Origin: SXNM01 sp964586155
Lineage (GTDB): Bacteria > Myxococcota_A > UBA9042
Length of the DNA: 64,000 nucleotides
NCBI GenBank assembly: GCA_964586155.1
Contig: CAZPHC010000005.1
Coordinates: forward strand, 124,001-188,000
Direction of reading: 5' to 3'
Under the pieces are notes generated by a model. The model saw only the letters and a list, made by a program, of their open reading frames with translations, was not told where the DNA came from and made no database searches. The stretch's first letter is position 1; each line of letters starts with the position of its first letter. Positions 1-9,095 of this stretch are shown one piece after another. Position numbers and translations under genes: made by a program.

Positions 1-426
1 ATCGACCCGCCGCACGAGACCGGTCGACCCACGACAGCGGAGCAGATTGCGGCCCAGCTCGCCAACATTCGGGAGCAGCAAGAGAGACGACAGATGGCCG
101 AGCGGCAACGGGTGCAAGCCAACGCCGAAGGATGGAAGCTGCGGAAGGGCCATTCCGCCGACCTTGTCCGCAGAGCAGACGTAGCGGTCGATCGCAAGCG
201 GAGGTTGGACTTGCTCCGGCGTGTTGCGGACATGGATCCTGGGCAGAGTCAAAGCTACGAGTCCGCCTTGCATCGATTGTCAGCGCCGCAGGGCTCCGAC
301 CTCACGTCTCGTCCACGATCGGAGCAGGGGAGCGCCTCATGTTCAATCGACGAACTCGCACTTCTGGTGCAAACGCTCTCGGCTCGGATCTGGTCGCCTC
401 CGCTGGCGCCGAGCGTTGGGACGTAG
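1..426 (+). CDS. C-terminal part of an unidentified basic protein (5' end outside window)
   Basis: An open frame enters from the left edge and stops with TAG at 424-426. The visible 141 residues are Arg/Gln/Glu-rich, with a coiled-coil-like stretch near residues 14-45, and match no family I recognise. About 74% of third codon positions near the start are G or C. This frame looks more coding than the overlapping + frame until its stop, which is why I place the next gene's start at 480 and not at ATG 339. Function unknown; it could also be a chance open frame. Confidence 0.4.
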   Translation: MDPPHETGRPTTAEQIAAQLANIREQQERRQMAERQRVQANAEGWKLRKGHSADLVRRADVAVDRKRRLDLLRRVADMDPGQSQSYESALHRLSAPQGSDLTSRPRSEQGSASCSIDELALLVQTLSARIWSPPLAPSVGT

Positions 427-479
427 CCGGCCTCGCGCGATCCTCTGCCTACCGTTCCTCGCGTCGGTCCACTTTCGAT

Positions 480-1385
480 GTGCGACGACGCCCAGGATGC
501 CGGACGGTCCTGGCCCTGCTCGCCCTCCACCAACTGGTCGGCTGTTCGCAACAGCGACTGAGGTCGGCGCAGGTGACGACAGTACGTGCCATCGACATCG
601 ACGATGTCAGCGCCGTCAAGGTCATCGGCCGGATTCAACTCGGAGTGCGCGCAACACACGCGGGCGATTGCGCCGACCTCGCTGGCGGCGTTGTCGCCGC
701 CTCGGGTCGCCCGCTCCTTGCCATCCCTGAGCAGCGAGCCTGCGTTGCCGCCGACCATTCGATGTCGATTCTGACGGAGTGCGACCCGGCGGCCATTGAC
801 GAGGACATGGCGAGCGCGCTCCTCGCGCACCCAGTTCACGTCGATGTTCGGCTGGTCGCCCGGTCTCCCATCCCGTGGCTCACGTTCACCGTCCAGCAAC
901 GCCATGAAGTCGACGCTTCTGGTGCCGTCGAGGTCCGGTTTGCAGCTGATGCGGTTGCGTCCTTGCTAGAGCTTCGCAAGCTCGCACCGAGCCCTGCTGC
1001 CGGCTCGCTCCGCCGCATGCGCACGGCGCTCCGCGTCTTCAATCCGACAAGGTCTGCCGCGCGCCTTCGCATCACCAGCGCCAGCCTGACAAACGGCGAA
1101 CGCGCGCTCGGTGATGGCGGCAGTCTCGAAGCCACGCTCGCGCCACGCAGCGCCACGGACGTTGACGCCGAGTTTCAACTTGCGCTGGGCGCGCCGCTCG
1201 TGGCAGGTGCAGAGCTCCTTCGGAGCGCTGCCATTCGGGTTTGCCTCGACGCCCCCACGCAACTCTGCGTGGGGGAACGATGTCGGACCCTGCGCTTGCG
1301 CGCGTGCCGCGATGTCGGACCAGTCGAACTCGCAAGAGCCGTCCTCGGTGACGACGCGGTTCCCCATGTGCCTGGACTCCCTTGA
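480..1385 (+). CDS. Putative lipoprotein, LEA/WHy-like secreted protein
   Basis: With a GTG start at 480 the protein is 301 residues and begins with a compact lipoprotein signal: three Arg, a hydrophobic run, then a lipobox LVGC with the Cys at about residue 22. The longer frame (ATG 339, or 132) would bury that signal and overlap the upstream gene. The body has alternating beta-like segments (VRAIDIDDVSAVKVIGRIQL; ALRVFNPTRSAARLRITSAS). They resemble LEA-type-2/WHy domains and the smaller protein at 9096-9662, but the family call is tentative. The gene ends just before the FHA kinase and is probably co-transcribed with it. Confidence 0.55.
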   Translation: MRRRPGCRTVLALLALHQLVGCSQQRLRSAQVTTVRAIDIDDVSAVKVIGRIQLGVRATHAGDCADLAGGVVAASGRPLLAIPEQRACVAADHSMSILTECDPAAIDEDMASALLAHPVHVDVRLVARSPIPWLTFTVQQRHEVDASGAVEVRFAADAVASLLELRKLAPSPAAGSLRRMRTALRVFNPTRSAARLRITSASLTNGERALGDGGSLEATLAPRSATDVDAEFQLALGAPLVAGAELLRSAAIRVCLDAPTQLCVGERCRTLRLRACRDVGPVELARAVLGDDAVPHVPGLP

Positions 1386-1440
1386 TGGCCCCATCACAAG
1401 GCCCTACGCTTGGGCACTGCCCCAACCTCAGGTCCGCCCC

Positions 1441-2631
1441 GTGAACTTTTGCCCGCAATGCCAGCGCATCGTCGATGCCACCGGGACCTGCGACCGGTGT
1501 GGAAGCTGGGCTGGCGACGTGCGGGCGCGCGATCGCTCCCCAGCCGCCGCCGACATGCCTGAGTTGTTCGATGACGGCCGTCTCTCCTTTGTCGCCCCAC
1601 TCGGCACCGGCGGCACGGCCAACGTATGGCGATGCTATGACCACTCCCTCGGCTGTGAAGTCGCCGTCAAGCTCTTGCTCTCTGAGCTTCGCAGCTCGCC
1701 GCGCCTGCTGACGCTGCTGCAGCAGGAGGCGACTGCGCTTGCGAGCTTCCGGCATCCTGGGATCGTCCGCCTCCATCGGACGTTTTGGCACGGCGACCGA
1801 TTCGGGATGGTCCTCGAGCTGCTCGCTGGCGGTGACCTTGAGGCCCGACGGAGAACCGCGGCGATCTCGCATGCCGAGGCGATCGAGTGGACGCTGCAGA
1901 TCCTCGACGCCCTGGACGCCATCCACGCGCGCGGCTATGCCCATCGTGACCTCAAGCTCGAAAACGTCATGTTGGACGCTCTCGGTCGCGCGCGATTGGC
2001 AGATCTCGGCATTCGATTGGACATGCGCCTGGACGGTGGTGCCTCCAGCCTTGGGAGTGGCTCCGGCTCGCCGAGGACGATGAGCCCGGAGCAGCTACTC
2101 GCGGGCCACGTCGACCATCGCACCGACATCTACGCCGCCGGACTGATGCTCTGCGAACTGCTCACGGGCGTCCTTCCGTTCCCGGAGGACGCTTCGGCGT
2201 TTGCTCTCGCCCGTCAATCGCCGGACCTCGCGCGATTGCGCGCCTCAGCGGGCCACGCCATTGCAGAGGTGGTCGCCAAGGCGCTCGCAGTCGAGCCGTC
2301 CGGTCGCTACCAGCGTGCGCTTGCCATGCGCGAAGCGCTGGCGGACGCTGCCGGTCGTACCGGCATGGGGCGGCGGCTACGTGTCGGGCGCGATCCCTCT
2401 CAGGTGGACGTCCTCGTCGACCTTCCCGGCGTCTCCGGCGTCCACTGCGAACTGCACGTCCTGGGCGATTGGGTCGTCGTGACCGACCTCGACAGCACCA
2501 ATGGCACGTGGGTCGATGGCGTTGTGCTCGAGCCATTCGTCCCGCACCCGGCGGTGCCGGGCGCGACGGTCAGCATGGGGCGCTCCACCAGCTACCGAAT
2601 CGACGTCCTGCTGTCCGCTGTCGAGGGGTAG
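1441..2631 (+). CDS. Zinc-ribbon serine/threonine protein kinase with C-terminal FHA domain
   Basis: Cytoplasmic Hanks-type kinase of 396 residues. It opens with a zinc ribbon (CPQC at 4-7, CDRC at 17-20). The kinase domain has a Gly-rich loop LGTGGTANV (54-62), catalytic Lys77, HRDLKLEN (168-175), DLG in place of DFG (188-190) and SPE (215-217). An FHA domain at about 311-360 carries GR, SGVH and STNG motifs, so the enzyme can probably bind phosphothreonine partners. No transmembrane segment is seen. I chose GTG 1441 because it puts the zinc ribbon at residue 4, as in the sister kinases; ATG 1366 is the in-frame alternative and would overlap the previous gene by 20 bases. Convergent with the PP2C gene, 40 bp away. 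Confidence 0.85.
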   Translation: MNFCPQCQRIVDATGTCDRCGSWAGDVRARDRSPAAADMPELFDDGRLSFVAPLGTGGTANVWRCYDHSLGCEVAVKLLLSELRSSPRLLTLLQQEATALASFRHPGIVRLHRTFWHGDRFGMVLELLAGGDLEARRRTAAISHAEAIEWTLQILDALDAIHARGYAHRDLKLENVMLDALGRARLADLGIRLDMRLDGGASSLGSGSGSPRTMSPEQLLAGHVDHRTDIYAAGLMLCELLTGVLPFPEDASAFALARQSPDLARLRASAGHAIAEVVAKALAVEPSGRYQRALAMREALADAAGRTGMGRRLRVGRDPSQVDVLVDLPGVSGVHCELHVLGDWVVVTDLDSTNGTWVDGVVLEPFVPHPAVPGATVSMGRSTSYRIDVLLSAVEG

Positions 2632-2671
2632 GAAAGGCCCTTGCGTCGCCAGCGCCCGGGTTGTCCTCCTC

Positions 2672-4114
2672 CTACTTCTTCTTCACGGGCACCTTCGCGG
2701 CAGCGGCCGGCGGTGCTGCTGGCGCGACCGGTGGACCGCTTGCGGCGTCCGTCGACCGCGTGTCGCCACGCTCCGGACCGCCGCTCGGAGTCCCTGAGGA
2801 GGCATCGGTTTCCGAGGTCGAAGGCTGCCGCGGACCCTCCTGGGGCGCCGCATCGGGTCGGGACGCCTTGGGTTTCTCTGGGTCCGCGTTGGCGCCCTTG
2901 CCGGTCTCGCCGCTGCTTGCCGGAGCGGGGGCCGTCCTTGAGTTTCCCTCACTGTGCGGCGGTTTGGGTCCGTTCGGGCCGCGTGACGATGGGCTGCCCT
3001 TGGCGTTGCTCTTCGCCTCATTGTGCCGTTTGGCCAGTTCGAAGGCGCTCGCATCGGGTTGCTTCGGCTCTTCGGATTCTGCCTCTGCGTTGCTCTCGCC
3101 GACCATCGGTCCGACTCGTCGCCCCCCGCCATCTGCGGCCTTGCCGTCGCTCGACCCTGGGATTCGCGACGCCTGGGCCCCGCTGGCGATGCACTCGTCG
3201 CACCTCGGCATCAGCACGCTGCCGGCAGCGGCGGCCACGATCGCGACCACGATGGCCCCGACGAGCACATTCCGCGGTCGCAGCCAGGTCATGCCGCTAC
3301 CGGCAGTGGGCAGATCCCGAGCAATCGTTGGCGGCACGACGCGCGGACCTGGCGAGACACTCGATGCTGCGGGCACCAGGGCGTCCCACCGCGCAACGAT
3401 CGCGGTCGCGTTGTCCTTTCCGTCGCGCTCAACTGCCTGCGCGACGAGATCGTGGGCCGCGTAGTTCGGGTTCTTGGCTCTTGCGACGAGCGGGCCAAGG
3501 TCCGTCAGCATCGACTCGTACGCTCCATCGGTGCACAGCACCAGGACGTCGTCGGCCCTCAGCTGGATCGGCTCGGCGAGATGCGGCTCGGGCATCGCTC
3601 GCTGGCCGAGGGCTTGGCTGAGCACCCCGCGCTCGGGATGGCTTGCGAACTGCGTTGCATCGATCAGGCCCTGATCGAAGAGCTTCTGTGCCTTCGTGTG
3701 GTCCTTGCTCAGGAGCTGCGCCGTGCCACCCCGGACCAGATAGCACCGCGAGTCACCGACATTGGCGACGTGCACATGGCCGGCGCGTACCAGCGCAAGC
3801 ACCGCAGTCGTCCCCATGCCCTCCCGACCGATTGTCGCGCTGACGACGTCGTGGATGGCGTTGTGACCCCGGATCAAAGCGTCTCGGAGCATGGTCGTGG
3901 CGTCGGGTGCCTGGGACGCCAAAGCATGGCCGAGGATGGCGTCGCGTGCGGTCTGGCTGGCCACGTCTCCCGCGGCATGCCCGCCCATGCCATCGCAGAC
4001 GACGAGCAGGTCCCCCCAACGGCACCGCACGAGACCGTGCGCGTCCTCGTTGACGTCACGAACCCGACCAACGTCGGTCGCCGCGCCGAAGATCAACCGG
4101 ACCTCATTGGCCAT
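2672..4114 (-). CDS. Membrane-anchored PP2C-type protein serine/threonine phosphatase
   Basis: PP2C/PPM phosphatase that should reverse kinase phosphorylation in this cluster. Residues 1-245 carry the family motifs: RDVNED (19-24), CDGMGGHAAGD (40-50), GTTAV (101-105), NVGDSR (118-123), CTDG (194-197) and GKDNAT (232-237), including the metal-binding Asp residues. A transmembrane helix lies at about 283-302. It is followed by a CDEC pair and a long Pro/Ser/Lys/Glu-rich low-complexity tail ending in KKK. The phosphatase is therefore probably cytoplasmic with a C-terminal extracytoplasmic tail. The gene lies 3 bp downstream of the VWA-FHA gene and shares its strand, so it is probably last in a three-gene operon. 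Confidence 0.9.
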   Translation of the reverse strand: MANEVRLIFGAATDVGRVRDVNEDAHGLVRCRWGDLLVVCDGMGGHAAGDVASQTARDAILGHALASQAPDATTMLRDALIRGHNAIHDVVSATIGREGMGTTAVLALVRAGHVHVANVGDSRCYLVRGGTAQLLSKDHTKAQKLFDQGLIDATQFASHPERGVLSQALGQRAMPEPHLAEPIQLRADDVLVLCTDGAYESMLTDLGPLVARAKNPNYAAHDLVAQAVERDGKDNATAIVARWDALVPAASSVSPGPRVVPPTIARDLPTAGSGMTWLRPRNVLVGAIVVAIVAAAAGSVLMPRCDECIASGAQASRIPGSSDGKAADGGGRRVGPMVGESNAEAESEEPKQPDASAFELAKRHNEAKSNAKGSPSSRGPNGPKPPHSEGNSRTAPAPASSGETGKGANADPEKPKASRPDAAPQEGPRQPSTSETDASSGTPSGGPERGDTRSTDAASGPPVAPAAPPAAAAKVPVKKK

Positions 4115-4117
4115 CCG

Positions 4118-5908
4118 CTACTCCTGAAGGACCGTGCGCCCTCGACCCGAACGTCCCGGAGACTCTGTGCCCACAGCAAAGACCTGCAGCGGTGCCTGGC
4201 GCGAGAGCGAAACCACATCGCCCGGTCGCACCTCGACCGGTTGACGGGCTCCGATCTGGACCTGGTTCAAGAAGGTTCCGTTTGACGAGCCGACGTCCAT
4301 GACCTCGGCGCGTCCGTCGGTGTGGACGACAAGCTGCAAGTGGTGCCCAGAGACGGTCTGGGCGGAGACCACTGCGTCACAGTCCGTTGCGCTTCCGAGC
4401 AGGTGCGTCCCAGGGCCGAAGGATCTATCGAACGGTACGGTGCAACCAGCCGCCGCGACGAGACGTACCCCCACCGTCAACGTGGCTGGGCGCGGTCGCG
4501 CAGGCTCGGATGGCGAGTGTGCCTGTGAGCGCGCTGCCTGCAGTTCCGCCTCCAATCGCTGACGTTCGGCCGCGGCCAGTTCTCGCTCGCGCGCCGCTTC
4601 CTGGGCGGCCTCTTGCCGCTGGCGTTCTTGCGCGTCCGCCAATGCCTGACGCTGTTGCGCTTGCTTGCGGCGCATGCCGACCAACAGCAGCGCGACCGCG
4701 AGCAGCAGCAGGCCGCCTGCGGCGAACGGTAGGTAGTCGCGGAGCGTCTTGCGCTGTACGCAGCGCCCGCTCTCGCACTTCTGGGAGGCATCGCAATCAG
4801 GATCGTGCGAACACGAAGGGCCGCTGTCGGTGCCGCCCGAGGCCGAGGCCGCGCTGTTCGCCCGGCCACAGACACCGTAGTCGTCGGCCTGCAGGTTCAA
4901 CACGGGCTTTGGCGACGCAATCGAGCGGGCAACGATCTTGGAACCCTGCTCGAGACGTACATCGACGATCACGTCTCGTGTCTCGGAGACCTTGCCGCAG
5001 GGTTCGCACAGCGTCCTGGTGACGGCGGCAAACTCGGCCCCGAGTCCGTCGAGCTCCTTGCGCAGGCGGGGCTCCAACGGCCCGTCACTCGGTCCCACAG
5101 CGATCGACCGGAAATCGCCGTTTGTCGCGCTCGCAATGTCCATCAAGCGTGCGCGTCCATTGCGGAACTTGACCTCTCCGTCGCCGACCTTCTCACCGCT
5201 GCGCCCGATATGGATCGTCGCCACGGGGACGTGTCGACGTTGGGCCTCGCGCATGAAATCGGCGTGATTGTCGACGGCATTCGGGTCTTTGTTGGCGGCA
5301 GGGTCGATGCCGTCCGAGATCAGGATGACCGCCCCGAGTGGCGTCTTCTGCCGGTCCAGCTGGGCCAGCGCGAGCCGCGCCGTGCCATAGATGTCAGCAC
5401 CAGACCCCGACGGAGCCGGAAGGGAGTTCAAGAAGGTCTCGACGTCCGCCTTGTTGCCCGTCGGTGCAAGCTGGCTCGGTTCCTTGTCGCGCCCCGAGGT
5501 GTCGACGATGGAAACCCGGTCCGCGTCGTTCTTTCCAACGACCGAACCCAGAAATCCCCCGACGGCGCGCCGAATCGCGTCGGAGTACTGGCCCATGCCA
5601 GAGTCGCGGGTGCCTCCACGGTCAAGCACGATCAGCGTCGTGAGTGCGTCGCCACCACGCAAGGGCCGCATCGTCTCACCCGAGACCGGCATGCAGGATG
5701 TCGCGCCGAGTTGGATGACGGCCGTCGAGCTTCCGGCGGAAGCGGGCGCGTCGTGGTACAGGAACACCTGTCGCCCCTGACTTCGCGAAAGCCGGATCCG
5801 GAACCCATCCTCAGCGGCGGCGATCGCCGGGAACGCGAGCATGCCGGTGATCAGAAGCCCAATCGAAGGCAAGATTCGCGACCTTGAGGTCGATGCGTGC
5901 CGCTTCAT
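4118..5908 (-). CDS. VWA domain protein with TM helix, coiled coil and cytoplasmic FHA domain
   Basis: A 596-residue protein of composite design. It has a signal peptide (about 1-32, cut near AAAED), a von Willebrand A-like domain (about 90-270), a Cys-rich patch (about 347-384), a transmembrane helix (393-412), a charged Gln/Glu/Arg coiled coil (414-462) and an FHA domain (about 488-565, with SGHH and SSNGTF). The MIDAS-like motif is degenerate: DRGGT where DxSxS is usual. The layout suggests an extracytoplasmic VWA sensor or scaffold coupled to a phosphothreonine reader inside the cell. The start at 5908 is chosen because its ATG overlaps the upstream stop as ATGA, and it gives a clean signal peptide; ATG 5920 is possible. 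Partner and ligand unknown. Confidence 0.82.
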   Translation of the reverse strand: MKRHASTSRSRILPSIGLLITGMLAFPAIAAAEDGFRIRLSRSQGRQVFLYHDAPASAGSSTAVIQLGATSCMPVSGETMRPLRGGDALTTLIVLDRGGTRDSGMGQYSDAIRRAVGGFLGSVVGKNDADRVSIVDTSGRDKEPSQLAPTGNKADVETFLNSLPAPSGSGADIYGTARLALAQLDRQKTPLGAVILISDGIDPAANKDPNAVDNHADFMREAQRRHVPVATIHIGRSGEKVGDGEVKFRNGRARLMDIASATNGDFRSIAVGPSDGPLEPRLRKELDGLGAEFAAVTRTLCEPCGKVSETRDVIVDVRLEQGSKIVARSIASPKPVLNLQADDYGVCGRANSAASASGGTDSGPSCSHDPDCDASQKCESGRCVQRKTLRDYLPFAAGGLLLLAVALLLVGMRRKQAQQRQALADAQERQRQEAAQEAARERELAAAERQRLEAELQAARSQAHSPSEPARPRPATLTVGVRLVAAAGCTVPFDRSFGPGTHLLGSATDCDAVVSAQTVSGHHLQLVVHTDGRAEVMDVGSSNGTFLNQVQIGARQPVEVRPGDVVSLSRQAPLQVFAVGTESPGRSGRGRTVLQE

Positions 5909-6633
5909 CCGCGACTCCATGCGCTCGCAGGCCAGATCTGCGCTGCGACCGTGGCTTCCAGCAAGAAGACCTGGAAGGTCGACCCGCCGATGGTCACCGT
6001 GTCGCCAGATCGAATCGCCTGGACGTTTGCGATTCCGATGTCCTCGCCATTGACGAACGTTCCGTTGGTGGATCCTTCATCCTTGATCGCAGCCTGGCCG
6101 TTGCGCCAGATGATCGTGCAGTGCAGGTCGCTCGCCTTGGCCTCGTAGAAGATCGACACCTCGTTGTCGCGACCACGACCAATTCGAGTCCGACCCGCCC
6201 GAATCAGGTAGTCCTGTCCAGCTGCGTTGTGGTCGAAACTCACCATCCAGCCGACGATCCGCGCCTGACCTGCCGCCCCAGCGGCGCCCGGTCCCCCCGC
6301 GGCGACTGGACCCTCGTCGAGTACCGTCTTGCCGCGCGACGCAGGGGCTGCAACCGCCGCGGCCGGCCTCGCGCTGGCGGGCGGCGGCGGCGGCGGGATG
6401 GTGCCCGGGACACGGCTGCTGCCACCAGCAGCTTCCTCAAGCACCGTTCGGCGGACCGCACCGCTCGGAGCCTTCGACGGGGCCGCGACGGATGGCGAGC
6501 CGCCAAAGACGCCAGGCTCGGCCGCAGTCTCCCGCCGCTGGCCACCGCCGGCGGCTGGTGCCAGAACCGTTCCACAGCGCGTGCAATAGCGGGTACCTGG
6601 CGAGTTGCTGCTTCCGCATTCAGTGCAGTTCAT
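5905..6633 (-). CDS. Zinc-ribbon FHA-domain protein
   Basis: A 242-residue cytoplasmic phosphothreonine-reader candidate. It begins with a zinc ribbon (MNCTECG, then CTRCG), followed by a Pro/Ala/Gly-rich linker and a C-terminal FHA domain (TRIGRGRDNEVS, DLHCTI, STNGTFVNG). No enzyme domain is visible. ATG 6633 has a GGAG Shine-Dalgarno about 6 nt upstream and puts the zinc ribbon at the N-terminus, so I prefer it over starts at 6645 or 6711. It is first in the minus-strand operon, coupled by ATGA to the VWA-FHA gene, and diverges from the kinase at 6827. A likely substrate or adaptor of the neighbouring kinases (inference). Confidence 0.82.
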   Translation of the reverse strand: MNCTECGSSNSPGTRYCTRCGTVLAPAAGGGQRRETAAEPGVFGGSPSVAAPSKAPSGAVRRTVLEEAAGGSSRVPGTIPPPPPPASARPAAAVAAPASRGKTVLDEGPVAAGGPGAAGAAGQARIVGWMVSFDHNAAGQDYLIRAGRTRIGRGRDNEVSIFYEAKASDLHCTIIWRNGQAAIKDEGSTNGTFVNGEDIGIANVQAIRSGDTVTIGGSTFQVFLLEATVAAQIWPASAWSRG

Positions 6634-6711
6634 CACGATCTCCATCGCCGAAGAGGCGGGCGCGGGTTGGGCGGACCCTGGAAGTGTGCGCCACGGCACC
6701 CGACCTGACAA

Positions 6712-6745
6712 CTGTCAGACGCGTCGTACCTGGTACGTCTGACAG
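6712..6745. promoter_or_regulatory. Imperfect dyad in the divergent FHA/kinase promoter region
   Basis: The two arms CTGTCAGAC and GTCTGACAG flank an inner GTACC-T-GGTAC palindrome, with five extra bases on the left side. The dyad sits between the minus-strand FHA operon and the plus-strand kinase gene, just upstream of a candidate sigma-70-type promoter. It could be an operator for a dimeric regulator; as RNA it could form a hairpin. Regulator unknown. Confidence 0.4.
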
Positions 6746-6769
6746 GAACCGGGAGGTCGTCGCCGGCTC

Positions 6770-6798
6770 TTGGCGTAGCGACTGCAGCATTGTAACGT
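6770..6798 (+). promoter_or_regulatory. Candidate promoter for the receptor kinase
   Basis: TTGGCG and TAACGT are separated by 17 bp, about 28 bp upstream of the kinase ATG. This is a fair match to sigma-70-type spacing, seen by eye only. It lies directly downstream of the dyad at 6712-6745. Confidence 0.3.
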
Positions 6799-6826
6799 GG
6801 ATGACGAACCCCAATCGAGGGAGCCC

Positions 6827-9085
6827 ATGAGCCGAACCTGCGAGGCGTGCCATCATATCAACGACGACGTGGCACAGTTCTGTGGCCGCTGTGGCCACAA
6901 GCTTGCCAGCCCCACACTCTCCGTCGGAGCCACGCTAGACCGTGGCCGGTACCGCCTCGAGAAACTACTCGGCGAAGGCGGAATGGGGAGTGTGTGGCAG
7001 GCTCACGACACCAAGCTGGGCCGGGCAGTGGCCCTGAAGTGCCTTGCCCCGGAGTTGACGGCGCACCCGACGGCGCGTCGCCGGATGGAACAGGAGGCCA
7101 GGATCCTCGCGCGGGTAGAACACCCTAACATTGTTCAAGTTCGAAACGTCTTCGATGAGTCTGGAATGCTCGTGATGGAACTCGAGCTGGTCTCTGGCGG
7201 AGACCTCGAGTCGATGCTGCGGCCCGGTGGTGCAGCCGAAGCTGACGTGCTCGACCGGATGGCGAAGGTGCTCGCCGGTCTCGAAGCCTTGCACAACGCG
7301 GGCTTGGTTCACCGCGACATCAAGCCAGCCAATGTGCTGCTCACCGAAAGCGGTCAGCCCAAGATCACCGATCTCGGCGTGGCGCACGACCCGACAGCCC
7401 GTGAGAAGACCCGCCTCGGAGCCAGCCTGGGCACGCCGGACTACATGAGTCCAGAGCAAATCCAAGGGCTTCCTGTCGATGCGCGGTCCGACCTCTACGC
7501 GATGGGGGTGATGGCGTTCCAACTTCTGACGGGTAGCCTTCCGTTTGTCGGCAACAGCGAGTTTGACATCCAGGCCGCCCATGTCCGGGAGCCGCCGGAC
7601 ATGAATCGACTTCGCGCCGTGGCAAGCCCTGCGGCGGTGGATTGGATCGCGCGCGCGCTGGAGAAAGATCCCGGCGCGCGTTGGCAGACGGCGACCGAGA
7701 TGCGCAGGGCGGTGGAACGGGTGCGGTCCGGAGAGACCCTGTCGGCGCAGCCCTCACGTCAGGCCAGCCCTGGTCCCGGCGCGACGCCAGGGCCCGCACC
7801 GCGGCAGCGCGCTGAAATTCATCAGGAGGCTGACGACGAACTGAGGTCGAACGACGACAACGTCGTCACCTCGGCGGGACGAGCCGATGGAAAACGCGGC
7901 GCGACGGTCGCCATCCTGGTCGTTGCGGCTGCCGGACTGCTGGGGTTCGGCTGGCTGATGTTGGGGCAGGGCTCGACCAGCTCAACAACCACGGTTGAAA
8001 CCGAGGCGTCCACGCAGGGCAATCCAGGCCACTCGACGTCATCCGCTGCGACCGGCCGCGCTGCCCCTACCCCTGACGCTCCGCCACCACATTGGGTGCC
8101 GTCGTTCCGCGCCGGTGACCGCTGGCGGTACCGTGCCGTGCGAACCCCATCCGACGCCTCCGATGCCTGGCGCACGCACGATCATTTCGTCGAACGAAAG
8201 GTCGAGTCCGTCGCGCCGGCAGGCGATGGATCCGTCGTCCGCATCGTCGAAGTTGGCGGACCTGCCGACGACGAAGAGCGGCGATTCTCCGAGTACTACG
8301 GCCCCGATGGGGTCGGCGCGGTGTCTGGCGGGACGCCGCTCGTGCAGGGCGCATGGTCCTCGGCCGTACCCTCGCAGGGGGATGTCTTGACGCAGTTGCC
8401 CCAAGGAGCGGTCGAGAGGGTTGGAACCAGTCCTCATGAGTTCTGGATCCACCAGACCGTCGGCAAGGTCGCGGAGACCTACACCGACGGCAAGGGAGAC
8501 ACCTACAAGCTGTCTCTGGTGGGCTACGAGGTCGGCGGCAGGAAGGGGGGGACCATCGACGGCGAGGTGCTGCGGTGCGTCTGGACGAATCGGCTGACCA
8601 AGAAGCAGCTCGAACCCTTTGAGACGGCGTCGATGCGGCTCCGGGGCATGGGTCACACCTACATCGAAGCGAAGGGGGCATTCGGCTCGTTGGGAGGAGG
8701 CTGGATTACCTTTGAAGGCGGCGGCGATACCCCGTTCCACCGCATCGGGGACCGCGGCCATCTCGTCAACGCCAAGGCCTGGGTCACACCCTCCCGAGGC
8801 GAGTGGGTGGCCGCCATTTGGTGGACGGAGGCGAAGACGTCGCTGACGTTGACCCACCTGACGGGCAACACCGCTCGCAGCTTCGTGCTCCAGTTCGACA
8901 GTGCGGTCACTGACGCGTCCAAGCTCTGGCGCGACCACAACCTGTTGCTCCTGCAACGCGGCGAACAATGCGTCGTTGGCGTCAAGGCCAAGGGGCCGGG
9001 CGGCAAGAAGTGGGCGATTGCGCTGGTCCCCGACGACGAAGATGGCTCGGTCCAGCCTCGACTCCTCGCGGGCGACTGGCGATGA
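6827..9085 (+). CDS. Receptor-like serine/threonine protein kinase, zinc-ribbon N-terminus
   Basis: Transmembrane Hanks-type kinase of 752 residues. A zinc ribbon (CEAC, CGRC) precedes the kinase domain. It has a Gly loop LGEGGMGSV (48-56), Lys71, HRDIKPAN (162-169), DLG (182-184) and SPE (208-210). A Pro-rich juxtamembrane linker leads to one transmembrane helix (about 360-379) and an extracytoplasmic region of about 370 residues that I cannot assign; it begins with RAGDRWRYRA and is beta-rich. The ATG at 6827 has a GAGGGAG ribosome-binding site, so the upstream in-frame ATG at 6797 is unlikely. It heads a plus-strand run (LEA-like protein, M48 protease, FHA-ABC transporter) with very short gaps. 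Confidence 0.88.
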   Translation: MSRTCEACHHINDDVAQFCGRCGHKLASPTLSVGATLDRGRYRLEKLLGEGGMGSVWQAHDTKLGRAVALKCLAPELTAHPTARRRMEQEARILARVEHPNIVQVRNVFDESGMLVMELELVSGGDLESMLRPGGAAEADVLDRMAKVLAGLEALHNAGLVHRDIKPANVLLTESGQPKITDLGVAHDPTAREKTRLGASLGTPDYMSPEQIQGLPVDARSDLYAMGVMAFQLLTGSLPFVGNSEFDIQAAHVREPPDMNRLRAVASPAAVDWIARALEKDPGARWQTATEMRRAVERVRSGETLSAQPSRQASPGPGATPGPAPRQRAEIHQEADDELRSNDDNVVTSAGRADGKRGATVAILVVAAAGLLGFGWLMLGQGSTSSTTTVETEASTQGNPGHSTSSAATGRAAPTPDAPPPHWVPSFRAGDRWRYRAVRTPSDASDAWRTHDHFVERKVESVAPAGDGSVVRIVEVGGPADDEERRFSEYYGPDGVGAVSGGTPLVQGAWSSAVPSQGDVLTQLPQGAVERVGTSPHEFWIHQTVGKVAETYTDGKGDTYKLSLVGYEVGGRKGGTIDGEVLRCVWTNRLTKKQLEPFETASMRLRGMGHTYIEAKGAFGSLGGGWITFEGGGDTPFHRIGDRGHLVNAKAWVTPSRGEWVAAIWWTEAKTSLTLTHLTGNTARSFVLQFDSAVTDASKLWRDHNLLLLQRGEQCVVGVKAKGPGGKKWAIALVPDDEDGSVQPRLLAGDWR

Positions 9086-9095
9086 GAGGCTGTCG

